Positions 46,061-55,349 are shown, numbered from the stretch's first letter. The stretch is DNA of 64,000 bases from Desulfobacteraceae bacterium (GCA_016744295.1 JADGEQ010000004.1:155912-219911), one strand, 5' to 3'. Notes: a model not told the origin generated them from the letters alone. Program-made: numbers and translations.

Positions 46061-47923
46061 TTATACTGCGATGCCGTAGAAAAAATACATGACCACCATG
46101 ACCACGATGATATAGATCAGGGTCATTCCGCTGCCGGCCCTGATATAATCTATAACCTTGTAACCCCCCGGCCGCATGATCAGTGCATTCACCTGGTGGG
46201 TGGGTAGAATAAAGGTGTTGGACGCTGCCACAGCCACCAGCAGAGCAGCCATTCTGGGATCGGCTCCACATTGGACAGCCATGTTCATGGCCAGGGGGAT
46301 CATGAGCACGGTGGCACCGATATTGGAAGTGACCAGGGTGAAAAATGAGGTTAAAAAACCAATTATTAAAAACAGGATTACAGGCGTCAGTCCCCCCTGG
46401 GCAAGTCCGGATAGAAAGGAGGCAAGAAATTTTGCAGCTCCTGTTTCTTCAAAGGCGATTCCCAAAGGTATCAGCCCTGCCAGGAGGAAGACCGTCATCC
46501 AGTCCACACTCCGATAGGCCTCGTCCAGGGTCAGGACCCGGGTGAGAATCATGCTCACCGCCCCTGTCAGCAAGGCTATGGATAATTGAATCTTCAAACC
46601 CAGTGCCAGGACCAGTGCCAGGATCAGGCAGGCACTGGCAAAGCCTGCTTTTTCCGGGTACATGATCTCTCCTTGAAGGTGTTCGGTGAATGATATGATG
46701 GGGTTATGTTTGAGCAAATGGAATTTTTCCCATTCTCCGTGGAGAAGAAAGGCATCTCCTGTCTGGATTTTAATTTTTGAAATATCCTCCAGAATGACGT
46801 TATCTCCTCGATAAAGTGCCAGGGGGTTGATTTGGAGTTTCTTACGAAATCCATATTCATGGAAGGTCTTGCCTACCAATTCGGATCGGGGGGTGACAAT
46901 GGCTTCGGTGATTCCGGAATGGTCCAGGGATAAAACACCGCTGAGCATGTTCAGCTCGTTGCAGAGGGTCCATCCCATATCTGCCGCCAGTTTTTGGGCA
47001 TGTTCCGGATTACCGACGATGCCCACCACATCATTGGGTTCAATCACATCGGCCCGGCCCGGCACATCCACCCGATACCGGCCCCTGTGTTTGGAAATAC
47101 AGACCACGGTTACATGGTAGAGGGGTCGCAGTTTTAGCTCTTCAAGCCTTCGGGTGTAAAAATCGTCGGGCACCTGCATTTCAAACACCTTGCTGACCTC
47201 CCGGCCATAGGTGCATTCCAGGTCATAGTTTAAAAGAGAACAGGAATCGGTTTGTATTTCCGTCTTTGGCAGCACGAATCTACCCAGGAAAATGAAGTAG
47301 AGGATGGCGGAAATGACCAGGGCAATGCCAATTGGGGCCACGCTGAAAAGGCCAAAGGGTTCAAAGGGGTGGGTTTCTAACAGGGACGGGTTGTTGGACC
47401 ACCAGGATGCCATGAGATCATTGAGCAGGATCAGGGGGCTGGAGCCCACCAGAGTGATGCATCCGCCAATGATAGCACAATATCCCATGGGAATGAGCAC
47501 ACGGGAAATGGGTACATTGAGCTGCTTGCACATGCGGTTGGTGGCGGGTAGGAAGAGGGCTGCGGCACCAATATTTTGCATGAAACTGGAAATCACCGCA
47601 ACTGTACCGGATATTAAGGTCATCATCCTAACCTGGCTTTTTCCTGAAAACCGGATGATATATTGGGCAAAGACATTCATGACGCCGGTCTTGTCCAACC
47701 CGTGTCCCATGATGATTACGGCAATGATGGAGACCACGGCATTGGAACTTAGCCCGCTGATGGCATCAGCTGGCCCAATGACCCCTGAAAGGGGCAGCAT
47801 TACCATCATGAGCAACCCCACCATGTCCACCCGGACAATTTCAAAGACAAAGAGTCCCGTGACAAAGATTAAAAAACCAAAAACGATGAGCATATCTAAG
47901 GTCATATTCGCAGGTAGTGTCAT
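46061..47923 (-). CDS. SLC13/DASS-family permease with two TrkA-C domains
   Basis: A 620-residue anion permease. About five or six helices at the N-terminus and six at the C-terminus flank a cytosolic segment (about 215-400) with two TrkA-C (RCK_C) regulatory domains. Typical motifs are 'SSFMQNIGAAALFLP', 'GGCITLVGSSPLIL', 'LVTSNIGATVLMIPLAMNMA' and 'SNTFILPTHQVNALI'. Family members with TrkA-C domains transport sulfate or dicarboxylates with sodium; which of these applies is unknown. GAGGG precedes the ATG. A dispersed repeat and the ferritin gene lie upstream on the same strand. Confidence 0.88.
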   Translation of the reverse strand: MTLPANMTLDMLIVFGFLIFVTGLFVFEIVRVDMVGLLMMVMLPLSGVIGPADAISGLSSNAVVSIIAVIIMGHGLDKTGVMNVFAQYIIRFSGKSQVRMMTLISGTVAVISSFMQNIGAAALFLPATNRMCKQLNVPISRVLIPMGYCAIIGGCITLVGSSPLILLNDLMASWWSNNPSLLETHPFEPFGLFSVAPIGIALVISAILYFIFLGRFVLPKTEIQTDSCSLLNYDLECTYGREVSKVFEMQVPDDFYTRRLEELKLRPLYHVTVVCISKHRGRYRVDVPGRADVIEPNDVVGIVGNPEHAQKLAADMGWTLCNELNMLSGVLSLDHSGITEAIVTPRSELVGKTFHEYGFRKKLQINPLALYRGDNVILEDISKIKIQTGDAFLLHGEWEKFHLLKHNPIISFTEHLQGEIMYPEKAGFASACLILALVLALGLKIQLSIALLTGAVSMILTRVLTLDEAYRSVDWMTVFLLAGLIPLGIAFEETGAAKFLASFLSGLAQGGLTPVILFLIIGFLTSFFTLVTSNIGATVLMIPLAMNMAVQCGADPRMAALLVAVAASNTFILPTHQVNALIMRPGGYKVIDYIRAGSGMTLIYIIVVMVVMYFFYGIAV

Positions 47924-47949
47924 TATACCCTCTTAAGTCTTTTCAGCTG

Positions 47950-47996
47950 TTAGGACCGCAGATGAAATAAATTTGATATAAAATTTGCGGCCCTTA
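47950..47996 (-). repeat. Dispersed hairpin repeat, copy 2
   Basis: The ends TTAGGACCGCAGATGAAAT and AAATTTGCGGCCCTTA pair over about nine bases (AGGRCCGCA, one G-U). Same terminal sequences as 5834-5894 but with a shorter middle. It overlaps the stop codon of the ferritin-like gene. Confidence 0.6.
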
Positions 47997-48494
47997 GTCT
48001 TCCATATCTGTTTCCATGAAATTAAACCAATAGCCGTTCCCCGTGGCATAATCCAGCTGAATCTGGACCAATTCCACATGGGCCTGTTCAATTTCATAAA
48101 ATTTTTTAAGGATCTCTTTTACCGGTCCCTGGGAATTATCACAGGATTTTTTGTAGAATTGGCTGGTTTCGACCTCAAGGGCCAGAGCCGCATTCAAAGC
48201 CCGCTTGATATCCCCCAGCATTTGCTCTGGTATCTTTTTTTTCATGCGACTGACATCATCTTCAACAGAAGGAGAAAGGGCCGTGGTAAGTTTTTCAATA
48301 TCAATTTCTTTGGCCGAGGCCATATTTTCAAGGCTGTATTCCAGAAAGTCCACATGGGATTGTTCGTCCTTGGCCAGGGCCTTAAAAAAATCTTTTCCCC
48401 TGTCATCATCAATGGTGTCAACGGCGGACAGGTAAAGATCCCTAATTTTTTTTTCATAGGTAATTGCACTTTTAAAAATGTTTTGGGAATCCAT
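47994..48494 (-). CDS. Ferritin-like di-iron protein (rubrerythrin-type, no rubredoxin domain)
   Basis: A 166-residue four-helix-bundle protein. Iron-ligand candidates occur as Glu14, 'KDEQSHVDFL', Glu near 'ALEVETSQFY' and 'YEIEQAHVELV', the two ExxH motifs expected for a di-iron site. There is no C-terminal rubredoxin CxxC. Such proteins detoxify peroxide or handle iron in anaerobes. AGGAGA precedes the ATG. It lies between fdhD and the SLC13 permease on the same strand. Confidence 0.82.
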   Translation of the reverse strand: MDSQNIFKSAITYEKKIRDLYLSAVDTIDDDRGKDFFKALAKDEQSHVDFLEYSLENMASAKEIDIEKLTTALSPSVEDDVSRMKKKIPEQMLGDIKRALNAALALEVETSQFYKKSCDNSQGPVKEILKKFYEIEQAHVELVQIQLDYATGNGYWFNFMETDMED

Positions 48495-48529
48495 ATTTTC
48501 TCCTGTGTTAAAACGGTTTAGTCGGCCAG

Positions 48530-48580
48530 ATTAAAATAAAAATCATCCTTATTAATGCCAGTAAAACTGGGAAAATAAGG
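48530..48580 (-). terminator. Terminator after fdhD
   Basis: CCTTATT...CCAG and CTGG...AATAAGG form a two-part stem; read leftward it is followed by ATGATTTTTATTTT. Confidence 0.5.
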
Positions 48581-48582
48581 TT

Positions 48583-49389
48583 TCATGGGGTGACAATCCT
48601 TTCGGGGTGGGTGAATACGGCAAAATTGGTTCGTCTGATAAAGCCTGCAATGGTAATGCCCATTTCTTTGGCAAGCAAAACACTCTGGTGGGTGGGGGCT
48701 CCCCGGGATGCCAGGACGGGAATACTAAGCCGCCGTGCCTTGTGCAAAATTTCCGAAGAGATTCTGCCCGTGGAGAGCAGCAGAATATCCCGGGTATTTG
48801 TTTGATCCAGGAGCAGGGTGCCGATGACCTTGTCCACGGCGTTGTGTCGTCCGATATCATCAATGTGAAATCTGGGGAGGTCACCGTTCATGCTGATGGC
48901 GGCGGAATGAACCCCTCCGGTCTTATTGTGAAGGTCTGAACATCCCTGGAGCCAGTGCATGGCTTCAATAATCTTTTCACCATTGATCCGAATCCGGCTG
49001 TCAATGGGGTGCCGGGCCGAAAGTTCCATCATGGAGGTGTACATCACCCCCTTGCCGCATCCCGAGGTATAGACCCGCTGGCCCATCAACTCCGGATCAA
49101 CAAAATTTTTTACCCTTACATCCACCCGCCATTTTTTTTCATCGCATTCATAGGAAAGAATGTCCTCTGCTTGCTTAATAAACCCGGAGGTAAAGAGAAA
49201 TCCATAGGTGTAGGCTTTTAACTTGGAGGGGGTGCACATGAGGGTTGCAATTTCATGGTCGTTGACCACAAAGGTCAACGGAATTTCTGTTGCCACAACC
49301 GTCTCTTCCTTAAACATCCGTTCTTTTCTATACCGGGTAATGGTATAGGGAATCATTTCTCCGAATGGTATCTCTGTGCTCACTTGCAT
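48583..49389 (-). CDS. fdhD: Formate dehydrogenase accessory sulfurtransferase FdhD
   Basis: A 268-residue cytoplasmic protein that passes sulfur from IscS to the molybdenum/tungsten cofactor of formate dehydrogenase. Family motifs are 'TSGCGKGVMYTS', 'HWLQGCSDLHNKTGGVHSAAI', 'IDDIGRHNAVDKVIG' and 'STGRISSEILHKA'. E. coli FdhD has a CxxC loop; here the second Cys is Gly (CGKG), leaving a single loop cysteine. No formate dehydrogenase structural gene is in the window. AAGGGAA precedes the ATG. Confidence 0.92.
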   Translation of the reverse strand: MQVSTEIPFGEMIPYTITRYRKERMFKEETVVATEIPLTFVVNDHEIATLMCTPSKLKAYTYGFLFTSGFIKQAEDILSYECDEKKWRVDVRVKNFVDPELMGQRVYTSGCGKGVMYTSMMELSARHPIDSRIRINGEKIIEAMHWLQGCSDLHNKTGGVHSAAISMNGDLPRFHIDDIGRHNAVDKVIGTLLLDQTNTRDILLLSTGRISSEILHKARRLSIPVLASRGAPTHQSVLLAKEMGITIAGFIRRTNFAVFTHPERIVTP

Positions 49390-49934
49390 TTCCCTTTTTA
49401 TCTGACAGATTGATGAAAATTTAATTTAACACCCCTTGATCTTCTTTGCAATAACCCGGAACCTGGTCACAGCAATTCTGATAAATAATTTTAGAGATAG
49501 TTCTTGATCAATTTCCCGTGTTATTGAAAAAATATAATCGCATCCTTTCCCTGAAGCCTTCAAACGACTGGAATTTTGTACCTACAGAATTAATGTTTGT
49601 GGTGTACTACATATTGTGTCTGAAGATTATATAGAACGAGAGCCTTTACAGGGAAAGTCCACAGGATTTTCCCATGCCTGAAAAACCAGAACTATAGCCA
49701 GTATTGAACACCATGGGAAAATTAAATTTGTTAGGAATTGTAAACAGGACAATTCACGTTATAATTGTCGTTCCCGGTCAGTTCAGGGCCCCTGAGTGTT
49801 TCTTTTAGTAGTCGTCGCTCAATTGTAAATTTTGCTCGTGGAAACTGATACCATAATCGCTCGCTGGAGATTTACTCAATTCCTTCATGGAAATTTAAAG
49901 ATGATGAATAATGATATTTATTTCCAACCGATGA
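49390..49934. other. 545-bp gap upstream of fdhD
   Basis: AT-rich, without a credible gene. It should contain the fdhD promoter and the end of the MFS transcript. The only structure noted is a short dyad TCAGGG/CCCTGA near 49783. Confidence 0.4.
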
Positions 49935-51245
49935 CTACCTGTCTTGGCTTTCCAGATCATTTGCCAATTCATCAAAACTATCTTGAATCTGTTCAGTGTC
50001 TTTGTTTTCAGCGGTTTCAATTTCATTGAGAGTAACATCCAGATTAAGAGACGCAGACATAGGGCTTGAGTGCATTGGTACAAAATCACCTGTTTCCTCA
50101 GTGCTAAATTCAGGACGTTTGCCTGTACGCCACAGGGAAAAAATAAAAATGGATGTCAACATAATTGCAATACTACCATAAAAGGCGTTTAAACCAAAAA
50201 GATCCATGGCTGCTGCGGTTAATGGAGAGCCTATTGTTGCACCTAATGAGCTTAAAAGCACAATGGTACCGCTGGCAGCAACCATCTGGGTGGGATTGAG
50301 ATAGTCATTGATATGTACTCCGCAAAGTGCATAGAGAGGGAGGGAAAATCCCCCGACACATGCAATTATAAAAAACGAAATAATCTCCCCTCCAGAAAAA
50401 TACAGGGCGAAAACTGAAATGCTTGCACCGGAGATGCAACTTAACAAAATCACTTTTCTTCGACCAATCAAGTCGGATAGCCAACCAAGTGGGTATTGAA
50501 ACAAAAAACCGCCAAGGATAATCGTTGCCATAAAAAAGGAAACATCTTTGACCGGCATACCGATCTCCGTGGCGAAAACTGGCCCCATGGCATAAATGGC
50601 ACCAATTGCCATACCACTGAAAACCATACCGATTACGCCAAGGGGGGATACCCTGTACAATTGAATGATACTAACTTTTTCCATGATCTCAAACTGCGGG
50701 GCTCGAGATACCGATATGAGGATGGGAATTACTGCCAGGCTTATCATTAGCGATACCAGCAGGAATAATTCAAAACTTGAAGGTGGCGAAAGATTCAGCA
50801 GCATCTGCCCCCCGGCCATACCAGAAAAAGAGATCAGCATATACGTGCTGAACAATTTACCGCGGGTTCCGTTAGTCGCTGATTCGTTCAGCCAGCTTTC
50901 TGCGACAATGTAGAGGCCAGCATATGAAAAACCTGTAATCAATCTCATTGCCCACCACATGAATGGGTTTACAAATATAGCCTGTAGAAGAATGGACGTT
51001 GATGCAAGAGATGCAAGTGCGCCGAAAATACGGATATGTCCCACTCGCCTGACTAAGATTGGTGTGGTCTTACAACCGAATATCAAACCAAGGAAATACC
51101 CGGACATCATAAATCCTGTGATGGTGGTACCAAAATTTTCCATGGAGGCACGAACACCTATCAAAGTTGCCTGGAGACCGTTTCCTATCATGATCAACCC
51201 CATGCCCAGGAGTAGTGCCCAGCAGTTGGAAATTATGTTAAGCAT
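49935..51245 (-). CDS. Major facilitator superfamily transporter (YcaD-like)
   Basis: A 436-residue secondary transporter with 12 predicted helices. The MFS signature between helices 2 and 3 reads 'GCKTTPILVRRVGHIR', and that between 8 and 9 'GWLSDLIGRRKV'. The general sequence resembles the YcaD/drug-resistance-type subfamily, whose substrates are mostly unknown. A hydrophilic, acidic C-terminal tail of about 60 residues is longer than usual. AGGAG lies ten bases before the ATG. It stands alone beside the 51.5-63 kb cluster and could be its exporter, but nothing in sequence proves that. Confidence 0.88.
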   Translation of the reverse strand: MLNIISNCWALLLGMGLIMIGNGLQATLIGVRASMENFGTTITGFMMSGYFLGLIFGCKTTPILVRRVGHIRIFGALASLASTSILLQAIFVNPFMWWAMRLITGFSYAGLYIVAESWLNESATNGTRGKLFSTYMLISFSGMAGGQMLLNLSPPSSFELFLLVSLMISLAVIPILISVSRAPQFEIMEKVSIIQLYRVSPLGVIGMVFSGMAIGAIYAMGPVFATEIGMPVKDVSFFMATIILGGFLFQYPLGWLSDLIGRRKVILLSCISGASISVFALYFSGGEIISFFIIACVGGFSLPLYALCGVHINDYLNPTQMVAASGTIVLLSSLGATIGSPLTAAAMDLFGLNAFYGSIAIMLTSIFIFSLWRTGKRPEFSTEETGDFVPMHSSPMSASLNLDVTLNEIETAENKDTEQIQDSFDELANDLESQDR

Positions 51246-51498
51246 TCTTTAACGTCTCCTGATTCACCATGATGCAAGGAAAAATGTGTCATTAATAATT
51301 ATTCCCATGCAATTATCATTAATCAAAGTCATCTCTTATATGTTAACTTTTTATAGAATGCAAATGACAAGCGTATCTGCACAAAAAAAATGGAGGAAAC
51401 CCATGACTTTGTTTATGTGCTGTTGTTGTTTTTTTAACCCAAATCCACTGAAAAATGGCATTTCAATTGTGTGTGGGGGGGGCATATTTTCTTGACAT

Positions 51499-52104
51499 TC
51501 ATTTCCTCAAAATTAGAAGACTTTCTCTAAGGTTTGTAGGCCCAAGGCAGAATCGCTTATTTTGATTTTGTTCAAACCATTCCCGTTTAATTTTTAGATT
51601 GGGAGTTCTTCCATCCTCGCTTTCTAAAATGACAACGTTTTTTTTCATGCCCCGGACATGGGATCTCCTGTAAGAATCGAAACAATAAACCCATTTTGAA
51701 TCCATTTGGGTGACCATGATATAATGTTCCTCTCTTTTGGTGAGGAGCATGTTGCACAAGGCAACGCCACCCTGGTCAAGGCAGGTTTGGATGGAGCCGT
51801 TTAGATTCAGAGTCACCCCTTCTCCCTCAAAAAATTCTGTTTGGACTGAAAATGATTTCATCTTATAGGAATTCAACCAGTTGCCAATCAATTGAACTGC
51901 ATATCTGCTGGTTCCCCCAATGCCGAATCTTGCGTTCCTGCCAACCGTATCCAGGCAATAAAGGAAGATATTTCGGATGACCATCGGTGGAATTTCCCGT
52001 CGGGGAAACAGATACGACACTCCGTTAATTAAAGCTGTGGGGACACAGTCGTATTCAGAAATTTGGTAGTGAAGCGGTGCATACATAACTCTATACCTTT
52101 TCAT
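51499..52104 (-). CDS. C39-like papain-fold protein
   Basis: A 201-residue protein resembling the C39 (bacteriocin-leader peptidase) fold but free-standing. The catalytic candidates are Cys20 in 'QISEYDCVPTAL', His127 in 'REEHYIMV' and Asp143 in 'YCFDSY', in the right order and spacing. There is no ABC-transporter domain, membrane helix or signal peptide. Small stand-alone C39-like proteins are common and mostly uncharacterised. It diverges from the amidohydrolase gene, with about 117 bp between the starts, and may share its control region. Confidence 0.7.
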   Translation of the reverse strand: MKRYRVMYAPLHYQISEYDCVPTALINGVSYLFPRREIPPMVIRNIFLYCLDTVGRNARFGIGGTSRYAVQLIGNWLNSYKMKSFSVQTEFFEGEGVTLNLNGSIQTCLDQGGVALCNMLLTKREEHYIMVTQMDSKWVYCFDSYRRSHVRGMKKNVVILESEDGRTPNLKIKREWFEQNQNKRFCLGPTNLRESLLILRK

Positions 52105-52221
52105 GATATCATATCAGACAGGTCATTTTTATGACTGCCAGGGAATTCATTGAGGATGACTTTAATTGAAAACATGGTATTAATAAAGAAATAAATATGG
52201 TTTATTTACATGGGAGGAAAA

Positions 52222-53460
52222 ATGAAACCAGAGAGAATCGTTGTTAATGCTGAGCAACTCTATACCGGTAAGGATTTATTGACAGACCAAACTATTATCA
52301 TTGAAGGGGATCGTATCGTAGACGTGACAGGGCGATCATACAGTCCAGACCATTCAGGGATTGTTACTCCTGCATTGATTGACGCCCACTCCCACATCGG
52401 AATGGAACGACAGGGAGAACCCAGTACGGAATCTGAAGTGGACGACACCTTTAACACCTTTGCTCCGATGCAGAATCCAGTCAACAGTATCTACTTTGAT
52501 GACCGCGCTTTTGCTGAGGCCGTTGATTTTGGTGTACTCTACTCCTGCGTTGTCCCTGGCAGCGGCAATGTCCTCGGCGGTCAGGCAATGTTGATCAAAA
52601 ATTTCTGTCAAACCCGCAAAGAGGCTGTTATTGGTCATTACGGGTATAAAATGGCCCTGGGGTATAACCCCAGGTCGGATTCCAGGTGGAAAGGGCAGCA
52701 GCACAATACCCGAATGGGCAATGCCGCCTTCCTTGAAAAACAATTTACAGAAGTGATTAGGCAGGAAGCCTTTGCCAGAGTAAAAAGGGACCGGGCACTT
52801 TTGGATTTGGCAAAAGAACTTGGCAGCACCAATATTTCAAACAAAGAGAGGGAGCAGAAAAAATCCTGGATCGAGATTGAGTATAAAAACGCCCTTTCTG
52901 CTGAGCAATGGGCGGTGTTCGGGATGCTGAAAGGGGAAAAACCGATAAAGGTTCATGTCCACAAGGAGGATGATGCACTATTCCTTGTGGATCTCAAAAA
53001 AAGATTTGGGCTTGATGTTACGGCGGAGCATACCTGCGGTATTGCAAAAACAGAGGTATTCAATGAACTGGCTGACAATAATATCCCCATCGTATATGGC
53101 CCTCTGGACTCATTCGATTATAAGGTGGAATTGAAAACGGCTTCCTATAAAAATGTGGCCAGCTTGATGGCCTCCCGTGCCCAGTTCGGTCTGATGACAG
53201 ATCATCCCGTTATTTTGGCCCATCATTTAAGAGATTCCTTGAAGTATTTTCTCATCAACGGGATGGCACCGGAAACCGCAATTGGACTTGTTACCAGGGA
53301 GAATGCAAGGATCTTGAATCTGCATGACCAGCTTGGAACGATAAAACCGGGGATGCTGGCAAGCATGATAATCTGGAACAAGGATCCGTTCCATCTGTCT
53401 GCTTTTCCAAGGATTGTTATGGCAGAAGGGCAAATTGTCAGGAGGCCGTCTGGAATCTAA
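52222..53460 (+). CDS. Amidohydrolase (imidazolonepropionase-like)
   Basis: A 412-residue metal-dependent hydrolase of the amidohydrolase superfamily. Metal ligands are visible as 'DAHSHIG' (HxH), His residues in 'KVHVHKEDD' and 'AEHTCG', and Asp in 'LMTDHPV'. The closing 'GTIKPGMLASMIIWNKDP' is typical of the imidazolonepropionase/related group. The ATG at 52222 is preferred because GGGAGG is just upstream; an ATG at 52210 has none. The stop overlaps, convergently, the stop of the sigma-54 activator gene. It may act with the neighbouring cluster by opening or hydrolysing an amide or cyclic intermediate, which is inference. Confidence 0.85.
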   Translation: MKPERIVVNAEQLYTGKDLLTDQTIIIEGDRIVDVTGRSYSPDHSGIVTPALIDAHSHIGMERQGEPSTESEVDDTFNTFAPMQNPVNSIYFDDRAFAEAVDFGVLYSCVVPGSGNVLGGQAMLIKNFCQTRKEAVIGHYGYKMALGYNPRSDSRWKGQQHNTRMGNAAFLEKQFTEVIRQEAFARVKRDRALLDLAKELGSTNISNKEREQKKSWIEIEYKNALSAEQWAVFGMLKGEKPIKVHVHKEDDALFLVDLKKRFGLDVTAEHTCGIAKTEVFNELADNNIPIVYGPLDSFDYKVELKTASYKNVASLMASRAQFGLMTDHPVILAHHLRDSLKYFLINGMAPETAIGLVTRENARILNLHDQLGTIKPGMLASMIIWNKDPFHLSAFPRIVMAEGQIVRRPSGI

Positions 53461-54872
53461 TGTTTAAACTGGGACTTGTCGATCCCCAGTTTTTTCATTT
53501 TATCATACAATCCCCTTGGGTGGATGCCAGCGATTTCGGCTGTTTCACCAATTTTCCCTTTGGTTTTTTTTAATACAATTTCAAGGTATTTCTTTTCCAC
53601 CTGATCCAAAATGCTCTGCTTGACCTGGGCAAGTGTTTTGGTTTCTAATTTGTCCATTCCATCCTGGATAAGGGAGAGAACATTGTGCTGCTGTGGGTCA
53701 TTATAGTGGAGTGTTGTGGGCAAATTTTCAACGGAGATTTCTTCTGATCTGCACAGCAGAACCGCCCGCTCAATTACATTCATCAGTTCCCGTATATTTC
53801 CTGGCCAGATGTAGCTGCAAAGGGCTTTCATAGCGGATTGAGAGAATCGATTGATCTCCTGGCCCAGTTTTTTGTTGTAAACATTTAAAAAATGATTGGC
53901 CATTGCCGGAATATCCTCTTTTCGCTTTCTTAGAGGTGGGAGGGTCAGGGTGATAACACTAAGCCGGTAGTAGAGGTCCCGTCTGAAATGACCCTCTTCA
54001 ACCTCTTGCTCAAGATTTTTGTTGGTCGCTGCAATGATCCTGACATTCACCCAGACGGATTTTTCACTCCCCACCGGCGTAAATTCAAAATCCTGAAGAA
54101 CCCGCAATAATTTTGACTGCATCTGAAGGGGCATTTCCCCGATTTCATCCAAAAAAAGAGTGCCCTGGTGGGCCATCTCAAATGCTCCCCTTCGTGACCG
54201 GACAGCTCCTGTAAAAGCTCCCTGCTCATGGCCGAATAATTCACTTTCCATGAGCTGATCCGGTATTGCCGCCATGTTGATGGGGGTAAATGGACCTGAC
54301 GACCGCTGGCTTTCTGCGTGGATGGCTTTGGCCAAATGCTCCTTGCCCGTGCCGGTTTCACCCAGAATCAACAGGGTGGTATCACTGGAAACGACCTGGA
54401 GGGTTTCATCCAGAAAAACCTGCATTTCCTTGCTATTGGAGAGGAAGTCATTGAGGCGGGGTTGAAACCGGCCACGTTGATCAAATCGGTCCGTATAATA
54501 AAATATCCGTCTGGATTCTATGGTACTCTCAATGGCTTCACAAATGCCGTCAAATGAGATTCCTGAAAAAAGTACAACATCCGCCCCTGTTGCCAGGAGG
54601 TTGGCATTCTCCTCTGGCGATTCTCTTTCATTTAATACGATGATGACTGGTTTTTCAGGCAGTTCATTCAGTATGGCCATGTTTGATTCCAGGGGTTTCG
54701 GGATCAGTTTTCTGCTTATAATAAAAATATCGGCACAACTCCTGATCATTTCCTGCCATGGCTTTTTTTGTTCCTTGCTTATTTTCAGCTGGACATCCAG
54801 CTGGGACAGCCAGTTTTTTAACTCGGGTAATAGTTTTTTTTCGCTGATTGCACAGGCTATACGTATAAGCAT
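53457..54872 (-). CDS. Sigma-54-dependent activator with degenerate receiver domain
   Basis: A 471-residue enhancer-binding protein. The N-terminal domain (1-125) folds like a receiver, but the phosphoacceptor position is Ser53 ('[13 protein letters not shown]') and the Lys-Pro loop is replaced ('VVLFSG'), so it is probably not phosphorylated and may sense a ligand. The AAA+ domain has 'GETGTGKEH', an intact 'GAFTGA' and 'FLDEIGEMP'; a Fis-type helix-turn-helix ends the protein ('[16 protein letters not shown]'). I chose the ATG at 54872 with GGAGACGAG upstream; a longer frame to 54959 runs through the operator palindrome. It is divergent from the biosynthetic operon, whose sigma-54 promoter it very likely activates. 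Confidence 0.9.
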   Translation of the reverse strand: MLIRIACAISEKKLLPELKNWLSQLDVQLKISKEQKKPWQEMIRSCADIFIISRKLIPKPLESNMAILNELPEKPVIIVLNERESPEENANLLATGADVVLFSGISFDGICEAIESTIESRRIFYYTDRFDQRGRFQPRLNDFLSNSKEMQVFLDETLQVVSSDTTLLILGETGTGKEHLAKAIHAESQRSSGPFTPINMAAIPDQLMESELFGHEQGAFTGAVRSRRGAFEMAHQGTLFLDEIGEMPLQMQSKLLRVLQDFEFTPVGSEKSVWVNVRIIAATNKNLEQEVEEGHFRRDLYYRLSVITLTLPPLRKRKEDIPAMANHFLNVYNKKLGQEINRFSQSAMKALCSYIWPGNIRELMNVIERAVLLCRSEEISVENLPTTLHYNDPQQHNVLSLIQDGMDKLETKTLAQVKQSILDQVEKKYLEIVLKKTKGKIGETAEIAGIHPRGLYDKMKKLGIDKSQFKH

Positions 54873-54883
54873 CTCGTCTCCAA

Positions 54884-54917
54884 TTATTATTTCGGTATTG
54901 AAATACCGAAATAATAA
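54884..54917. promoter_or_regulatory. Perfect 16-bp-arm palindrome, activator site 1
   Basis: TTATTATTTCGGTATT and AATACCGAAATAATAA are exact complements around a 2-base centre. It lies 12 bp before the activator's ATG and about 208 bp upstream of the sigma-54 promoter. It shares the core CGGTATT...ATACCG with site 2. Confidence 0.8.
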
Positions 54918-55003
54918 AGCCATTTGACTGATATAATGGGCTTCTTTACAATAGTACATATGCCAATATCATATTTTTAAGTAATAAAATACTAAAAAAT
55001 AAA

Positions 55004-55025
55004 TATCGGTATTTATATGCCGAAA
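55004..55025. promoter_or_regulatory. Related palindrome, activator site 2
   Basis: CGGTATTTATATGCCG (55007-55022) has the same half-sites and the same 16-base core length as site 1, with one change (ATGCCG). It is centred about 95 bp upstream of the -24 element. Confidence 0.7.
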
Positions 55026-55108
55026 TGTGTTTGAGTCTTTGATTCTTACTTGCATTATAACTCTTTGTTTTTATTCGACAAATAAAATAAATCCAGTTTT
55101 GTGTATTG

Positions 55109-55124
55109 TGGCACAATAGATGCT
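55109..55124 (+). promoter_or_regulatory. Sigma-54 (-24/-12) promoter of the biosynthetic operon
   Basis: TGGCAC-AATAG-ATGCT: the -24 box is a perfect consensus, GG and GC are exactly ten bases apart, and the -12 box differs only at its first base. Transcription should begin near 55136, about 60 bases before the first gene. Confidence 0.85.
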
Positions 55125-55196
55125 ACATGAGAATCCAACCCGAATATGGAAGACTGGAGAGTCTTTTATGTTTTTGACAAAAAAAAGGATCTTAAA

Positions 55197-55349
55197 ATGA
55201 ACAGAGAAAGGATTGGGCAGACAAAACACAAGGCACCAAAGTTCAAGGAGTATAAAGATTCATCCCTTCGGTGGGAAGAAAGGCTTGAAATGAAAAAGCC
55301 ACGTAAGAAAGGGAAGCATAAAAGAAAAAAATTTGAAGACGACTATTAA
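55197..55349 (+). CDS. Small, very basic 50-residue protein at the head of the operon
   Basis: First gene of the sigma-54 operon. AAAGGATC precedes the ATG at 55197; an earlier in-frame ATG at 55146 has no ribosome site. Of 50 residues, about 17 are Lys or Arg, many in the stretch 'KKPRKKGKHKRKK', and the C-terminus is 'FEDDY'. It has no cysteine, signal or membrane segment. It could bind nucleic acid, act as a chaperone or scaffold, or be a substrate peptide. I do not recognise a family. Confidence 0.65.
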   Translation: MNRERIGQTKHKAPKFKEYKDSSLRWEERLEMKKPRKKGKHKRKKFEDDY

